Source of the DNA: Omphalotus guepiniiformis
Taxonomy: Eukaryota; Basidiomycota; Agaricomycetes; Agaricales; Omphalotaceae
Assembly: GCA_028554645.1 (NCBI GenBank)
Contig: JAQOOI010000064.1
Coordinates: 2,294,001-2,358,000 of the forward strand
Direction: 5' to 3'
Length of the DNA: 64,000 nucleotides
Shown here: in pieces, positions 45,999 to 56,859 of the stretch
How the letters are laid out: every line of letters begins with the position of its first letter
Position numbering within the stretch: the stretch's first letter is position 1
The notes under the pieces: model-generated
Databases searched by the model: none
The model's input: the letters and a program-made list of their open reading frames with translations, nothing else
What the model was told of the DNA's origin: nothing
Translations under genes and position numbers: made by a program

Positions 45999-46290
45999 TG
46001 ATGGTAGTATCGGAAAGTGTAGTATGTATGAGACCGAGACGCGTCAGACGTCTATCGCGTCGATGTCACGCGTCCACGTTTGCTAGCACACCAAATTCAT
46101 CGCCTGGTTGATCCTCTAATCACATACAGTGTATCATGTATACCTCATTTTGGACCACTGGCTGAGCTCTTCTGCAGGATTTGTTTGTCTCTTTCCTGTA
46201 TGCCTTATGCCGGGCAGAATCGCCAATCATATAACGGAGGCTTCAGACGCGGAAGCAGCGTCGAACACTGAAAATTCCTGCTCCCTGTAT

Positions 46291-47320
46291 TTACGAAGCA
46301 CCCAGATTACCTTCATCCCTAACTTTCCCATCCATCTTCGTTGCCCAGTCATACAGCCTTTTAAATTTGTCTCCTTGCCAGCTTTCAATAGCTTTCAACG
46401 CATCGTTTCCCCAATCATAGCTTTCATGGGTTGAGTGATCTTCTGGTCCATCGATGAAAATGACGATGCTTTGATTAGCAGACTGAATGAACCCATCTCG
46501 AACTGCGCCGTTGATCAACTGGCGTAGAGGTTCGTAGAAGTTGAGAACGTTGACGAGGACGACCGCTAGAGAAGATTTCGAGCTTCTGAGTCACACTTAT
46601 TAGCGGGAGGAAGAGTCGCACGTTTATTATGTATTCCTAATTGTGTCCATGTAATGACCTCCAAAACCTTCAAGAATAGATCATTAAATCAGAATGCATG
46701 TTCTGAAGTCAAAACGACTTACCTCCTCGAAAGTACCGAACCCTCCTGGTAGACCTACGAATCCGCAAGCACGCTTTGCCATTTCAACTTTGCGATCGTG
46801 CATAGAATCTACAACGATCTACAAAAAACGTTAATATTTCTGTCGATCGTTGAACTCTTTGGGCCTCTTACTGTCTCATGCTGTCAAAGAACATATCAAT
46901 CAACTTGTTGGCATCTACAAGGAATTACAAGGAATCGGGCGCTTACATGAACGCTATTTGGCTCCAGTACAACCTGCGCGGGATTCGCAGGAGTTAATGA
47001 ATCAGATTTCTCGCCTTCACCCCCAGCCGCAACCATAGCATGGGGTATTACCCCAGTCACCTTTCCTCCAGCAGCAAGCACTGATTGTGAGATGGTACCC
47101 ATGATCCCCTTAGATCCTCCACCATACACAAGTGGGCGATTTGCCTTGGCAAGGGCCTTTCCAAGAGCTGTATCAAAGATAATTCTATGAACATGTGCGA
47201 CCGGACATCCATTTCAAACTCAAAGGACGCACAAATCGCAGCTTTGGTGTACGCAGCATGTCTTCCAGTAGAAGATCCACAATACACGGCGATCGCAGTG
47301 CTCTCGGATTGTGAAGACAT
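46291..47320 (-). CDS. LOG-family phosphoribohydrolase, paralogue 1
   Basis: Member of the LOG (lysine-decarboxylase-like) family; characterised members release cytokinin bases from riboside 5'-monophosphates. Six exons, 46291-46565, 46622-46667, 46724-46819, 46872-46880, 46947-47167 and 47233-47320, sum to 244 residues. The Rossmann-like start [11 protein letters not shown], the phosphate-binding [20 protein letters not shown], then [20 protein letters not shown] and the catalytic-site signature [10 protein letters not shown] are all present. The ending [15 protein letters not shown] resembles other fungal LOGs. A 9-nt exon encodes HET. It lies head to tail with paralogue 2 at 47573, which has the same exon layout. 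Confidence 0.9.
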
Positions 47321-47572
47321 GAGTTATTGTACAATATCCGCCTGTAGAAGTTGCTGTTCTTCTTGATAAACGGTCTGGAAGACTGCCATTGGAAGTCAAG
47401 TGCACACTACTGTTCATCCCACGCATATTTGAAATATTTATGCCGGTTCGGCCCAGAGCCTGCCGAAGCTTAGTACAGCTTGGACCGACCAGATATGTTT
47501 TGACCCCGGAGAGTGAGGACTATGGAGAGTACAGTACTTATACTATGTGTATCATCTAGCGCTCAGCGTCAT

Positions 47573-48565
47573 TTATCTCGTTATTTCTGCGCTCGGTGTA
47601 TCATTAGACCAGTCGAACATTGCCTGGGCACCGATACCCCTCCATGAGTCAACAGCCTTGAGTGCGGCTTCGCCCCAGTTATAGGTCTCATGTAATTGGT
47701 GGTCTTCAGGACCGTTGACGAAAATCACCAGTCTGGCGAATTCCGGCATGATAAATCCCTCTTGGATGGCGTTCTTGATCAACTGACGGACGGGCTCATA
47801 ATACGAAAGGACATTGATGAGGACGACGGCTAGGACTGACAGTAAGAGGAGCATTTATTCTGATTTTCTGATTTACACTTACGTTTGTCGTGAATACCGA
47901 TCATTGTCCATGTTGTTGCTTCATAGACCTATGTGATGGAAATCAGATACAACAGATGAGCCTGCATATGGGATCAGACTGACTTCTTCGAGTGTTCCAA
48001 ATCCTCCTGGAAGCCCAATAAATCCAGAGGCGCGCTTAGCCATCTCAACCTTGCGGTCGTGCATAGAGCCTACCAAAACCTACCGAGAGAATGCATGTCG
48101 TTAGCAGTATTCGCTGGTGGGCAGTAAGAAGTATGCTCACTGTCTCATACTGTGAAGCAGTGAAGACCAGTTAGCACGACGCAATATGTCACCGGGGTTG
48201 TGTTACTTACCGTGAGGGTAGCAGCCTCCCCGAGCGTGGTAGGAGTTAGCGCAGATTCGGTCTTGGCACCCTCTCCCCCGGCTGCTACTATTGCACGAGG
48301 AATTATGCCGATAGCCTTTCCGCCAGCGGAAAGGGTGGCCTTCGACACTGCGCCCATTAAGCCGCTGAATCCTCCTCCGTAAACAAGCGGGCGGTTGGCT
48401 CTGGCAAGAGCTATACCAACAGCTGGGGAAAGGGCCGGTTAGTCTCCATTCGGAATAAACAAAGTCAGGAGGCATACAAGAAGCTGCTTTTGCATACGCA
48501 GGGCTTCTTCCTGTAGAGGACCCGCAGTATACTGCAATGGCATTGGTAGGGGGAATGAAGGTCAT
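47573..48565 (-). CDS. LOG-family phosphoribohydrolase, paralogue 2
   Basis: Tandem relative of the 46291 gene, same strand, 253 bases upstream of it. Six exons, 47573-47829, 47883-47928, 47984-48079, 48141-48149, 48211-48422 and 48478-48565, sum to 235 residues; exons 1, 3, 4 and 5 have the same lengths as in paralogue 1 (88, 9, 96, 46 nt). Motifs are [61 protein letters not shown] and [10 protein letters not shown]. The phosphate-binding loop reads FSG where paralogue 1 has SKG. The 9-nt exon encodes YET. Both copies look intact, so the duplication is old enough for divergence but both appear selected. Confidence 0.9.
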
Positions 48566-49049
48566 GTTGATTAGTAAAATTTGAACGAAACTTGCTTGTT
48601 TGCAACGTGTCCAACGTGCATCGAAAGTGGGCGGAAGGGCGGAAGTAGAAATCAAGAAATCAGGGAACAGACGCTTATATACTTTTCAAACATCGCATAT
48701 CCGAACACGCGTCGCAAATACACTTTGAAGCACAGCCGTCTGAAACGGATGAAAAATGTCCGAAAGGGGGTTGGGCATGTTTGAATACATAAAACTGTTC
48801 TATCCCTATCCCTATGCGAAGATCCTGTCATTTTCAAAAGCCGGGCGGCAGATCATCGAAGAAAGTGGCCAGGACAAGCGCTTCATTTTTCATCGAATCC
48901 TGCGAGGTACTTTGGGACCTCCACCAAGTCATAGATTCGTTATTACATCGTGCAAGTAGAGACATGCTTTGAAAGATGAAGCAGTTGAACTGTGAATCCA
49001 ACCGTCAGGACTAGGACGTGAAGACTGCAGAATCACTTACGCTGACAAA
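48566..49049. other. Intergenic region
   Basis: About 480 bases between the LOG paralogue 2 start and the LCP5 stop; it contains a short CCCTAT tandem near 48804. No gene seen. Confidence 0.5.
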
Positions 49050-50329
49050 CTAGCCTCTACGTTTCTTTACACCTTTGCGCTCAAGCTCAAACCTACTCCG
49101 CTTTCGAGCTTTCACTGCTCCTCCATCAGTCTCCCCGAGGATGTCAGCATTCCGCTTCTTTTGAGGGTCACGACTTCTCTCTAGCACACTTGCTCTCTTC
49201 CCCTTTTGCCTCAGCTCCTCATACCCATCGCCTCCGAAACCTCTGTTTGAGCCTCTCTCAACGTCTTTCAGGACATCTCCAAACTCGTCCTCCCAACCAC
49301 CAGCAGTGCGTCTCCTACGACTACCTTTCCCTTCTTCTCCAACCCCAGTGAGCCCGCCACCTAATGCCATATCTTCCTCATCTCTCCGTCTCCTCCGAGA
49401 TTCCTTCTTGTTCATCATGACACGTCCGAATTGCTCCTCCTCGAACTCACTCAAGCGCTTTAGGTACCTGGCGCGCGAGGAGACCATGTTGAGGGCCGGT
49501 GTGCTACCAAGACCAGAAGTACTCTCAGCGTGAGGTACAGCACCATCGGTATGTAGAAGGGTGGCAAGAGACGTGGGTATAGGCGCACGCGACTGGCGCT
49601 TTGATTTAGCGGTTTGAGGGACGTAAGGCATCGGAGCAACACGAGGAGGGCGATAGATCCCGTCCTCGTTGCGTCTGTCATCTCTGTTCCTGTCATCATC
49701 CGAGCCATCGTTGCCAGCATTGTCCTCGTCGTTAGCGTCAACGAAATTTCTAGGGTTGGGTCGGAATGCGAGTGGGTCTACCAGTGAGGTGTAAACATAG
49801 ATGTGTGCACAGAAGAAAAGACAAATACATACCACTAATGACAGCACTTTCATCCTCTTTTTCGCTTTTCTGAGCTGCCTTGACTAATTTTTCAATCTGG
49901 TACCTCATCCGCCCCTCGAGCGCCTTGACTTTCTCCAAGACAATGCGGCCTTCAATCATTTGGTCTACCAAATCGCCACAGCCATCTCCGCGTGCACTTC
50001 TTTGCGCATCACTAAAGGGTTGCGATGGCGGGGTGCGTTCAGACAGTGAATGTCCCAAAGCCCGCCTAGATGTCACGAGTACGAGAGACTGCAGATATGA
50101 GAGAAGTACATGATGCTTCAAGGAAAGAAGAGATATTCCGTCTTTGTTTGACGAGTATTCGGCAGACCTAGCACATGGCTATAAGCGTAGCAATGGTTAT
50201 ACTGGAGAAGCTGACATACTTTGACTTCAAAGATTGGACTACTCCACGGACAGAAGACAGACTAGAGGTCATATCATCAAGATATTTGCAAAGTTCATGG
50301 GGTTCAACGATGGGATCCTCGATCGACAT
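49050..50329 (-). CDS. LCP5: LCP5/neuroguidin, Sas10/Utp3 family
   Basis: Nucleolar protein of the small-subunit processome, needed for 18S rRNA maturation. Three exons, 49050-49777, 49833-50167 and 50220-50329, sum to 390 residues. The Sas10/C1D helical domain occupies about residues 1-150: VRGVVQSLKSK, GISLLSLKHHVLLSYLQSL, EGRMRYQIEKLVKAAQ. The C-terminal half has the neuroguidin signature DPLAFRPNPRNFVD, IYRPPRVAPMPYVP, RYLKRLSEFEEEQFGRVMMN, then basic clusters (KESRRRRRDEEDMALGGG) and a Lys/Arg-rich end that suits nucleolar targeting. Length is close to yeast Lcp5 (357). Confidence 0.93.
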
Positions 50330-50718
50330 GGTAGAAAACAGTGATAACACCAGCACGTACTAGCCTAGCACTGTAGGCAGATTGACAGAGTTGACAGAAA
50401 TCGCAACTGAAAATTTCAGACGGTAGCCGCCCACCTTACGTAAGTTAGGCAAAAGTTAATTCTGCGTATGTATCTATGAGATTTTTCTATTTATTTCAGA
50501 GCAGCAGGACAGTCTAGCATTTTCAAAGCAGCGTAGCAAGGTTTATAAATTAGAATCAACATTTGAGCTTTAGAAACGATCGAGAAAGACTCGAACAAAG
50601 TAGTTGCAAGTAGAAACCCAAATCAGTGTAAACAACGCGCCCATAACCAGCTTTCTCTCCATTGCCTCTTCCTCGGACGCGTTCTCCAAGGCCAGCTTCA
50701 CACTTTTCTGGATCAACC
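50330..50718. other. Divergent promoter region, LCP5 and HAT1
   Basis: About 390 bases between two divergent starts; no gene or clear TATA box. Confidence 0.5.
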
Positions 50719-52553
50719 ATGTCCGATTGGACTACTGACTCCAATCAATGCTTTTCGATTTCTATGGGTCTGTCTCCTAAGCATATAAAGTAGTGGCTCT
50801 AAACGCTCACAGTGTGTTTTGCAGTACGTTCCGCGGAGGACAAAAGAGCACTTTTAGAAGATGAAGCATATGAGAATTTTCACCCGACATTCACGTATCC
50901 TGTATGTTCTTGTGTGCATGGGTGCATGGGTCAGTAATGGGGTATTGACGATACTTTGTGAAAGATTTTCGGAGAGGAAGAGAAGATCTATGGTTATGAG
51001 AATCTCACCATTGATGTAAGCCTTGTTAGTCCTCATCAGTTGAGGGATCGGATTCACGCCCATTTCTCAGCTTAGATTCGCGTCTGGGTCGTTGCACCAG
51101 TATCTTTCTGTAAAATGGTCAAAGAAACTCAACTCCGCGGACACTGTGGACGATGTCGACGGTACCTTACGCGAGTTTCTCCCTGAAGGTATACACATCT
51201 GCGCGCATAATCTCCAGTTTCTAAGTGCTTTCTATCAGATGTAGATAAGGAAGAGGAAGCCTTTCAAAGACGCGTTGAGCAAGACGCTACTACTTTCAAG
51301 CCCTTAGGGGAAAAGATATATTCCTACACACGGTCATTGTCGAGATCAAAAGGGAAGAATAGAGATGTAGTGCAACCCGCGTCATTAGACTCCGAAAGTG
51401 AAGATGCAGTGGTTTATGAGGTCTACCATGTAAGTGGTGTGCCACATATACAGATTGAGCTGCTTCATCTAACTTGCACCTTCAGACGACATGGAATACG
51501 CCCGGTTTCAGAGAATACCACCGCCGAATGCAGATTTTCATTCTGCTATATATCGAAGCTGGTTCATACCTACAAGAGGACGAAGATGCATGGGAGTTTG
51601 TCGTCTTGTGAGTGTGCTGAATACACTCATCGTAGCTGAATAGATTGCTAAGTTGTGAGAAAAGATACGAAAAACGAAAACGAAGAGACGCTCCACACAT
51701 TGCCACCTACCATTTTGTCGGCTATTCATCACTCTACAATTTCTACTATTTCCCAGAAAAAGTTCGGTTGAGATTAAGGTATGTTACAGGACTCTTAGTG
51801 CTAGCATTCACCTCACGTTCCATGGCATGTAGTCAATTCGTCATAATATCACCATACCAGCGAAAGGCACATGGGTGTATGTTGTTTCTCTTGAACGTCA
51901 TTGAATCTGCACCTAACGTGTTGTCTGCACAGCGGAACTGTACAAAGCAATATACCAATATGTTCTCTCAAAACCACACTTTGGCGAGTTGACTGTGGAA
52001 GACCCTGCGGAGGCATTTGAGGACCTGCGGGATAAAAATGACTTGAAGATGCTGCTCTCAAACCAGCAGTTCATGGAGGAAGGTTTTGGGAACGATGCTG
52101 TATCGCAGGGCGGAGGTCGGGTAGGCCGTATTGGCAAAGCACTGAGGTCAAATGGAAAGGGTAAGATGGGTCCTCCAGTAGAAAAGGGTTGGGCTGAGAG
52201 ATGGAGACTGAAGCTCAAGATTGCTGGGGTTAGTTCTGTTACTTGACTGTGTTACATACACTGCTGATGACCATTACAGAGACAATTCATGCGTCTAGTG
52301 GAAATGCTTATTCAGAGCCATTTGGATCCGATGGATGTGCGAGCGTTCAGGGCATACCGTCTGCAAGTAAAAGAACGGCTATACCGGTTCAATTTTGTAA
52401 GCGTTCATGTTTAGCCTGTGCGTTATGTGAGGCTCAACGTTCCTACAGGAGGTGTTGGCGCAGATGGACAAAGAGGAGCGTTTAGAGAAGTTGGAGGAGA
52501 CTTTCCAAAGCGTGCGGGAAGATTACCAACGCATACTAGCCTTGGTTCATTGA
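50719..52553 (+). CDS. HAT1: Histone acetyltransferase type B catalytic subunit HAT1
   Basis: Acetylates Lys5 and Lys12 of newly made histone H4 before chromatin assembly. Eleven exons, 50719-50767, 50825-50901, 50965-51015, 51071-51188, 51239-51429, 51486-51607, 51665-51778, 51833-51876, 51933-52228, 52280-52396 and 52449-52553, sum to 427 residues (human HAT1 has 419). Segments include FHPTFTYPIFGEEEKIYGY, the substrate-channel region RRMQIFILLYIEAGSYL, ATYHFVGYSSLYNFYYFPEK, the acetyl-CoA loop SPYQRKAHGSELYKAIY with its Q-R-K-A-H-G core, and LTVEDPAEAFEDLRDKND with the catalytic-region glutamate. The C-terminal helices EVLAQMDKEERLEKLEET match the family. Confidence 0.95.
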
Positions 52554-52923
52554 TCCTTGGAAACATAAAAACATTACGGTACCGCTGTGTTGTTATTTAT
52601 TCGAATTCTTGACTGCTATAGTCCTGTTTCGACTGGTACTTTTGACTTATTGAATAACTTGAAGTTATTGACTCCTGATCAAACTGCGCCAGTCATGTCC
52701 AAGCTGCACTTTGTGATCGACGATCATGATCGAAATGTATATCCTGCTGTATATAAAGCTGGCGAGCCTAGTCCGAGGACCCCTCGTTCTTTCTTCCTTC
52801 CAACATGAACTATTGTTAACATTTGACTGCCCGCAAGGTTTCTCGAGGCTCATACTCAGAACTCGACAGCTTTACGGCCTAAAACACATTTTCTATCTCA
52901 ACATTCAACAATACCCAAACTCA
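52554..52923. other. Intergenic region
   Basis: About 370 bases between HAT1 and the DUF6593-like gene. A TATATAAA-like sequence near 52749 may serve the downstream gene. Confidence 0.4.
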
Positions 52924-53676
52924 ATGGACTTAATCCTAGTTCCGAATGACCCAGAACACACGGTTCTCGTTTCTCCTAACGGCGTTGCACATTACCAAGT
53001 TACGACAAGCAAGCTGTCCGGCGGGCGACGTGTTACTCGCATTCAGAGACCCGCCGAATCGGAGGAAGCCAGCCTTGTTGCGGAGATTAATTGGGGAAAA
53101 TGGGACAACCCAACGGTCATTCGGTGTCCTTTGTTGACCCGGGCAAGCAAGGCGGCGATTGTGGGAGTGGCTGAAGGACAGGGCGTGCTTGCGACAGACT
53201 TTTTGTACCGGAAACACAAGTTCAGTTCGTGAGTTGTCTTATTCGCCTGTGTTCCATTCGTAGCTACTTTTGAAAATGTCGTTAAAATGGTCTCGATAGA
53301 TCTCGATACTTCTTTGGAGACGACGCCATTGAGTATCGATGGAAGTACAGCAAATCCGTTGGTGGAATCGTGAGTACTTCTGGTTATCTACCTCGCTGTT
53401 CGATATAGTTCTTACTTCGCATAGTTAAGAAGCAGTGACACTGATCAAGAAGTTGCGCGATACACGCACATGCTCACAGACGAAGGCCTTTACGCAGGCG
53501 AGAGAAAGGCACGCCTTCGCATTCAGCCTTGCTCAGTAGAGTTGGATCTTATTGTGCTATCTTTCCTGATCATGGAGAAAAAAAGAAGAGAACGGTCAGG
53601 AGGAGGACTCGTCTCATGTGATCATGATGAGGATCCACAAGGGGACGGTGGTGGGGACGGTAGCGGAGGAGGATAG
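52924..53676 (+). CDS. DUF6593-like basidiomycete protein
   Basis: Three exons, 52924-53228, 53300-53369 and 53425-53676, sum to 208 residues. It resembles the mushroom-specific family I know as DUF6593, a compact beta-rich protein of unknown role: NGVAHYQVTTSKLSGGRRVT, SEEASLVAEINWGKWDNP, YFFGDDAIEYRWKYS, ARLRIQPCSVELDLIVLSFL, then the typical MEKKRRER and a Gly/Asp-rich tail. These genes are usually multicopy in Agaricomycetes. There is no signal peptide; the penultimate hydrophobic helix may be structural. The family call is from pattern memory. Confidence 0.65.
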
Positions 53677-53988
53677 GTAGGGCTTGGATTCGTGTGAAAC
53701 AGCTTAATTTCATTTCTTCGGGTGTTATGATGGGTCACTGTTGTATTATATACAAATCTCATTCCTGCAGTCGAGTGTTCGGCGAGTCAGTTCATTCGTT
53801 TGCCTCGTATAAAAGCATTCTCCCGCTGTAGATGCTTGTGTGATTAGCCCAGCCCCCCTTAGCCTTGAATATCGTTGTACATAGTAAGGTCTCGGAACAT
53901 TTGAGTTTTATGCGTTCGCGGCATCTCTTTAGCTTGCGTACTAGATCCAGTCAGCATATTGAGACCGATGAGATCAGAAACCACCTAC
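53677..53988. other. Intergenic region
   Basis: About 310 bases between convergent genes; nothing gene-like. Confidence 0.5.
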
Positions 53989-54846
53989 TTATACTTCCAC
54001 TCTCCAGCTCGGGTCCTTAATGGGATCACCCTTCTCTTTGCTGTGATATTGTTCCGAGTCAGCTTGGCATTTTCTGCACAAACATCCCCGGTCAGGTATT
54101 CTGCATCGCATTGCAGCGCTACTGTGCAGACGCAGAGGATCAAGTGTTTCGATCAAATCTGCAAGTAAATGCTGCAAGCGCCGCAATCTGATATCGTCCG
54201 CTGGAAACATTCTCCTCCGATTCGTAGACGTCCGGTCAGCTAAGCACTGGAGACCTTCTACGATAGGTCGGAACCATCCCCTGAACTCTGCATCACTTTT
54301 CCATCGACGACAAAACGTAGCAAACCCCAAGCAAAGAAGTTGGCGGTCATCGCTTTTAGAATCCACTGTAGCCATTTCTTCGCCTATGGCGTGTTGGTTG
54401 CCTGAGAATATCATAAACGGAGCTACCATCCCATCCGAGCGCAAAATCTCACGTATCTGCCGAAGGATAAGGACGACCGTCGCGTTATCTGAGCCTGGAT
54501 TGGTATAGGGACGAAGAAACTGCGTGTCCCGGCGGAGAATATGACACCATGCTAAGAATTGGCCAAAAACAAAGCTGGTGTGCATGAACGCGTATTCGCG
54601 ATATTCCTCGCCGGCATCTTCAGATGCAAACCCAGCGAACCCCCAATCGACGATGTTGAGCAGTTTGGAAGACAGGTCGTCCGCAGCAAGATGGAGGGGG
54701 TCGTGATACTTTGCGAAAGTAGCCCGAAGTTCTCTCTGGCGTTTTCGATCTTCGGACTGGCTGTTTATCCAAGCTGAGATCGTTGCCTGAGCGATGGTAC
54801 CGGCAAGAGCCAATACGGCGACAACGATGGAGACGACGTCGACCAT
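53989..54846 (-). CDS. Membrane-anchored unknown protein, tandem paralogue A (intronless)
   Basis: A single exon of 285 residues, unusual in this intron-rich neighbourhood. It begins with a hydrophobic anchor, VSIVVAVLALAGTIAQATIS, then a charged segment (EDRKRQRELRATFAKYHDPL) and a helical domain: AADDLSSKLLNIVDWGFAGF, YAFMHTSFVFGQFLAWCHIL, DTQFLRPYTNPGSDN. The C-terminal region has LRRLQHLLADLIETLDPLRL and a CLCRKC cluster that could bind metal. I know no function. Mushroom genomes carry many predicted proteins of this look (short N-terminal anchor, then the RELRATFAKYHDPL block). An upstream in-frame Met at 54894 would add 16 residues. Paralogue B lies on the same strand 630 bases away; residues 18-115 are nearly identical between them. 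Confidence 0.75.
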   Translation of the reverse strand: MVDVVSIVVAVLALAGTIAQATISAWINSQSEDRKRQRELRATFAKYHDPLHLAADDLSSKLLNIVDWGFAGFASEDAGEEYREYAFMHTSFVFGQFLAWCHILRRDTQFLRPYTNPGSDNATVVLILRQIREILRSDGMVAPFMIFSGNQHAIGEEMATVDSKSDDRQLLCLGFATFCRRWKSDAEFRGWFRPIVEGLQCLADRTSTNRRRMFPADDIRLRRLQHLLADLIETLDPLRLHSSAAMRCRIPDRGCLCRKCQADSEQYHSKEKGDPIKDPSWRVEV

Positions 54847-55479
54847 TGCTAGAATGCGGGGGTGACGGGGAGAGGAAGAGGGATGTCTACACACTTCTAC
54901 ACACCAGGTAACCGACTCTGGTAAGTATCAAGCTGTGTGGATCTTTACGTTATGTGCATTCAAACCTGAGGCCCTGATAGGCTGATACTTATAAATCTGA
55001 CCAGCCGACGTGATTGATTCTTGTTCAGTATATAGTAGCAGCTAGTAGCAGTGCCTGGGAGTGTTTTAACTCCGGTGCGAAATGTCAATTTCAGGTCGTT
55101 CTCCGATTCGTAATCAATTACAGCTCCCGCAGGGTTTACAATCGAAAAATACAGTGAAGACTCTTCGATCCATGTGGATGATAGATTCACGAGACCGTGG
55201 TCGCAACTTGTGGAACTTCATAAAAAGTAAGAGTCTGCGGGGTGATTCAGGCTATAGCACGCGCCTATTTCAAGCTATCAACGCGTACAAAATTTTCAAC
55301 TAAGACGAAGCACTACTGACTGTGAAGAAGCTACTGCTTCAAGTACAGTAGACACGTTGACAGACACAACCTTCTTCGGTCTTGATGAGTACGTGATGTC
55401 TAATGAAAGGTCTTAGCATGTTCTGAGCGCTTTTGATCACAATCGGACTTACCTGAGGAAAGAAAAAATCCATGGTATA
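54847..55479. other. Region between the tandem paralogues
   Basis: About 630 bases separating paralogues A and B. A 73-codon plus-strand frame (55082-55303) has no motif. It should contain the promoter of paralogue A and the 3' UTR of B. Confidence 0.45.
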
Positions 55480-56313
55480 CTACACCGCGTATCGTTCTTT
55501 GACTTTGGGTGGATTTAGCTCTCTTTTGAGCTTGCATTCGGAGCAAAGACAACCCCTGGAACGATTTACGCTCCGCGACGCAGCCGTGCTATGGAGCTGA
55601 TGAGGGTCCAGAATCTCCAGGAGATCTACAAGCAAATGCTGTAGGCGACGAAGTCTGTCGTCTGGTGGAAAATCTTTTTCCTGCCTGCTAGTTTTGGGTG
55701 CTCGATTCAAATCTAGCAAACCCCGAATGATGGGTTCGAACCACTCCCTGAATTCCGCATCTTCCTTCCATCGCTTGGAGAAAGTTGCATATCCCATGCA
55801 GAACAACTGGCTTCCTTCATTCTCCGACTCTTTTACTACCATACTTTCGCCGATGGCAAGCTGATTCCCGGAAAATATCATGAATGGAGACACCTCTGAG
55901 CTAGTACGACAAGTTTTCCGTATCTGACTGAGAATTTGTGTGACTTGTACATTGTCCGAGCCAGGATTAGTGTACGGGCGCAAGAATTGCGTATCTCGAC
56001 GGAGAATATGGTACCAGGCGAAAAACTGGCCGAAAACGAAGCTGGTGTGCATGTATGCATAATCTCGATACTCCCTGTCGGCATTCTCGGAAGCAAAGAC
56101 AGCAAATCCGTGATCGATGATGTTAAGTAACTTGGAAGATAGGTCGTCTGCCGCCAGATGAAGGGGGTCGTGATATTTGGCGAACGTAGCTCTGAGCTCT
56201 CTCTGGCGCTTTTGCTCTTCTGAATCACGGGTAATCCAGGCTGAGATTGCAGCCTGAGCGATCGTGCCGGCGAGAGCTAGCACTGCTACAATGATAGATA
56301 CAGTGTCGACCAT
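55480..56313 (-). CDS. Membrane-anchored unknown protein, tandem paralogue B (intronless)
   Basis: A single exon of 277 residues, homologous along its length to paralogue A. It has the N-terminal anchor VSIIVAVLALAGTIAQAAIS, the shared block RELRATFAKYHDPLHLAADD, YAYMHTSFVFGQFFAWYHIL, PFMIFSGNQLAIGE, LRRLQHLLVDLLEILDPHQL and a CLCSECK cysteine cluster matching CLCRKC in A. Similarity is highest in the first half and falls after about residue 130. Start MVDTVS is chosen because A has the equivalent MVDVVS; a Met 11 codons upstream is less likely. Both copies are open to the end, so the pair looks functional. Function unknown. Confidence 0.75.
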   Translation of the reverse strand: MVDTVSIIVAVLALAGTIAQAAISAWITRDSEEQKRQRELRATFAKYHDPLHLAADDLSSKLLNIIDHGFAVFASENADREYRDYAYMHTSFVFGQFFAWYHILRRDTQFLRPYTNPGSDNVQVTQILSQIRKTCRTSSEVSPFMIFSGNQLAIGESMVVKESENEGSQLFCMGYATFSKRWKEDAEFREWFEPIIRGLLDLNRAPKTSRQEKDFPPDDRLRRLQHLLVDLLEILDPHQLHSTAASRSVNRSRGCLCSECKLKRELNPPKVKERYAV

Positions 56314-56859
56314 GGTCAAGTCCAGATATCGATAGAGGGCAAGCACTCTATGTTATCGCGCCACCGGCCATTGTTTTGCCCATGTCCATTGTCTTTACAA
56401 CTCGGAATCCTTGGCCATCGGTATTCTCGCGTAGTGTAAGCAGCCTCGTGTTGATATGTCGATTCTCGGAGTAGCGGAGTATATACTATAGTGACTGTGA
56501 AATAAGGCTGTTTTGTTTGGCAAAAGCGTTGGAAGGAGCAAATAAGCGCTTTTACCCGCGCCCTTGGTTCTCGACCTTCTAGCCTGTTCTTGGTCAATCT
56601 CAGCCAGGTCTACGCTCTTCTACGCTCGTCTACGCCCATTTACCGAATGTCCAGCCTATTCAGATTGTGTTCCGATTGTGTTCTCCGGATGTTTATTTCA
56701 TCATGAGCCGCACATCATAGCCTCTTTTTGAGTGCTATATAACAGGCTAGCAATTGACTTGTGTTCTGCAGTTCTCGACCTCAGTCACAACTACCACATT
56801 CACTCGGTTTTCGAGCAATACTTGTTCTTCACACAATCTAAAGAAGACTCTCATCAATC
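56314..56859. other. Divergent promoter region
   Basis: About 550 bases between paralogue B and the 56860 gene. A short CTACGCTC-type tandem lies near 56610-56635. A TATA box at 56736 faces the plus-strand gene. Confidence 0.45.
56736..56742 (+). promoter_or_regulatory. TATA box of the 56-residue protein gene
   Basis: TATATAA about 120 bases before the start at 56860, which would leave a leader of roughly 90 bases. Confidence 0.45.
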
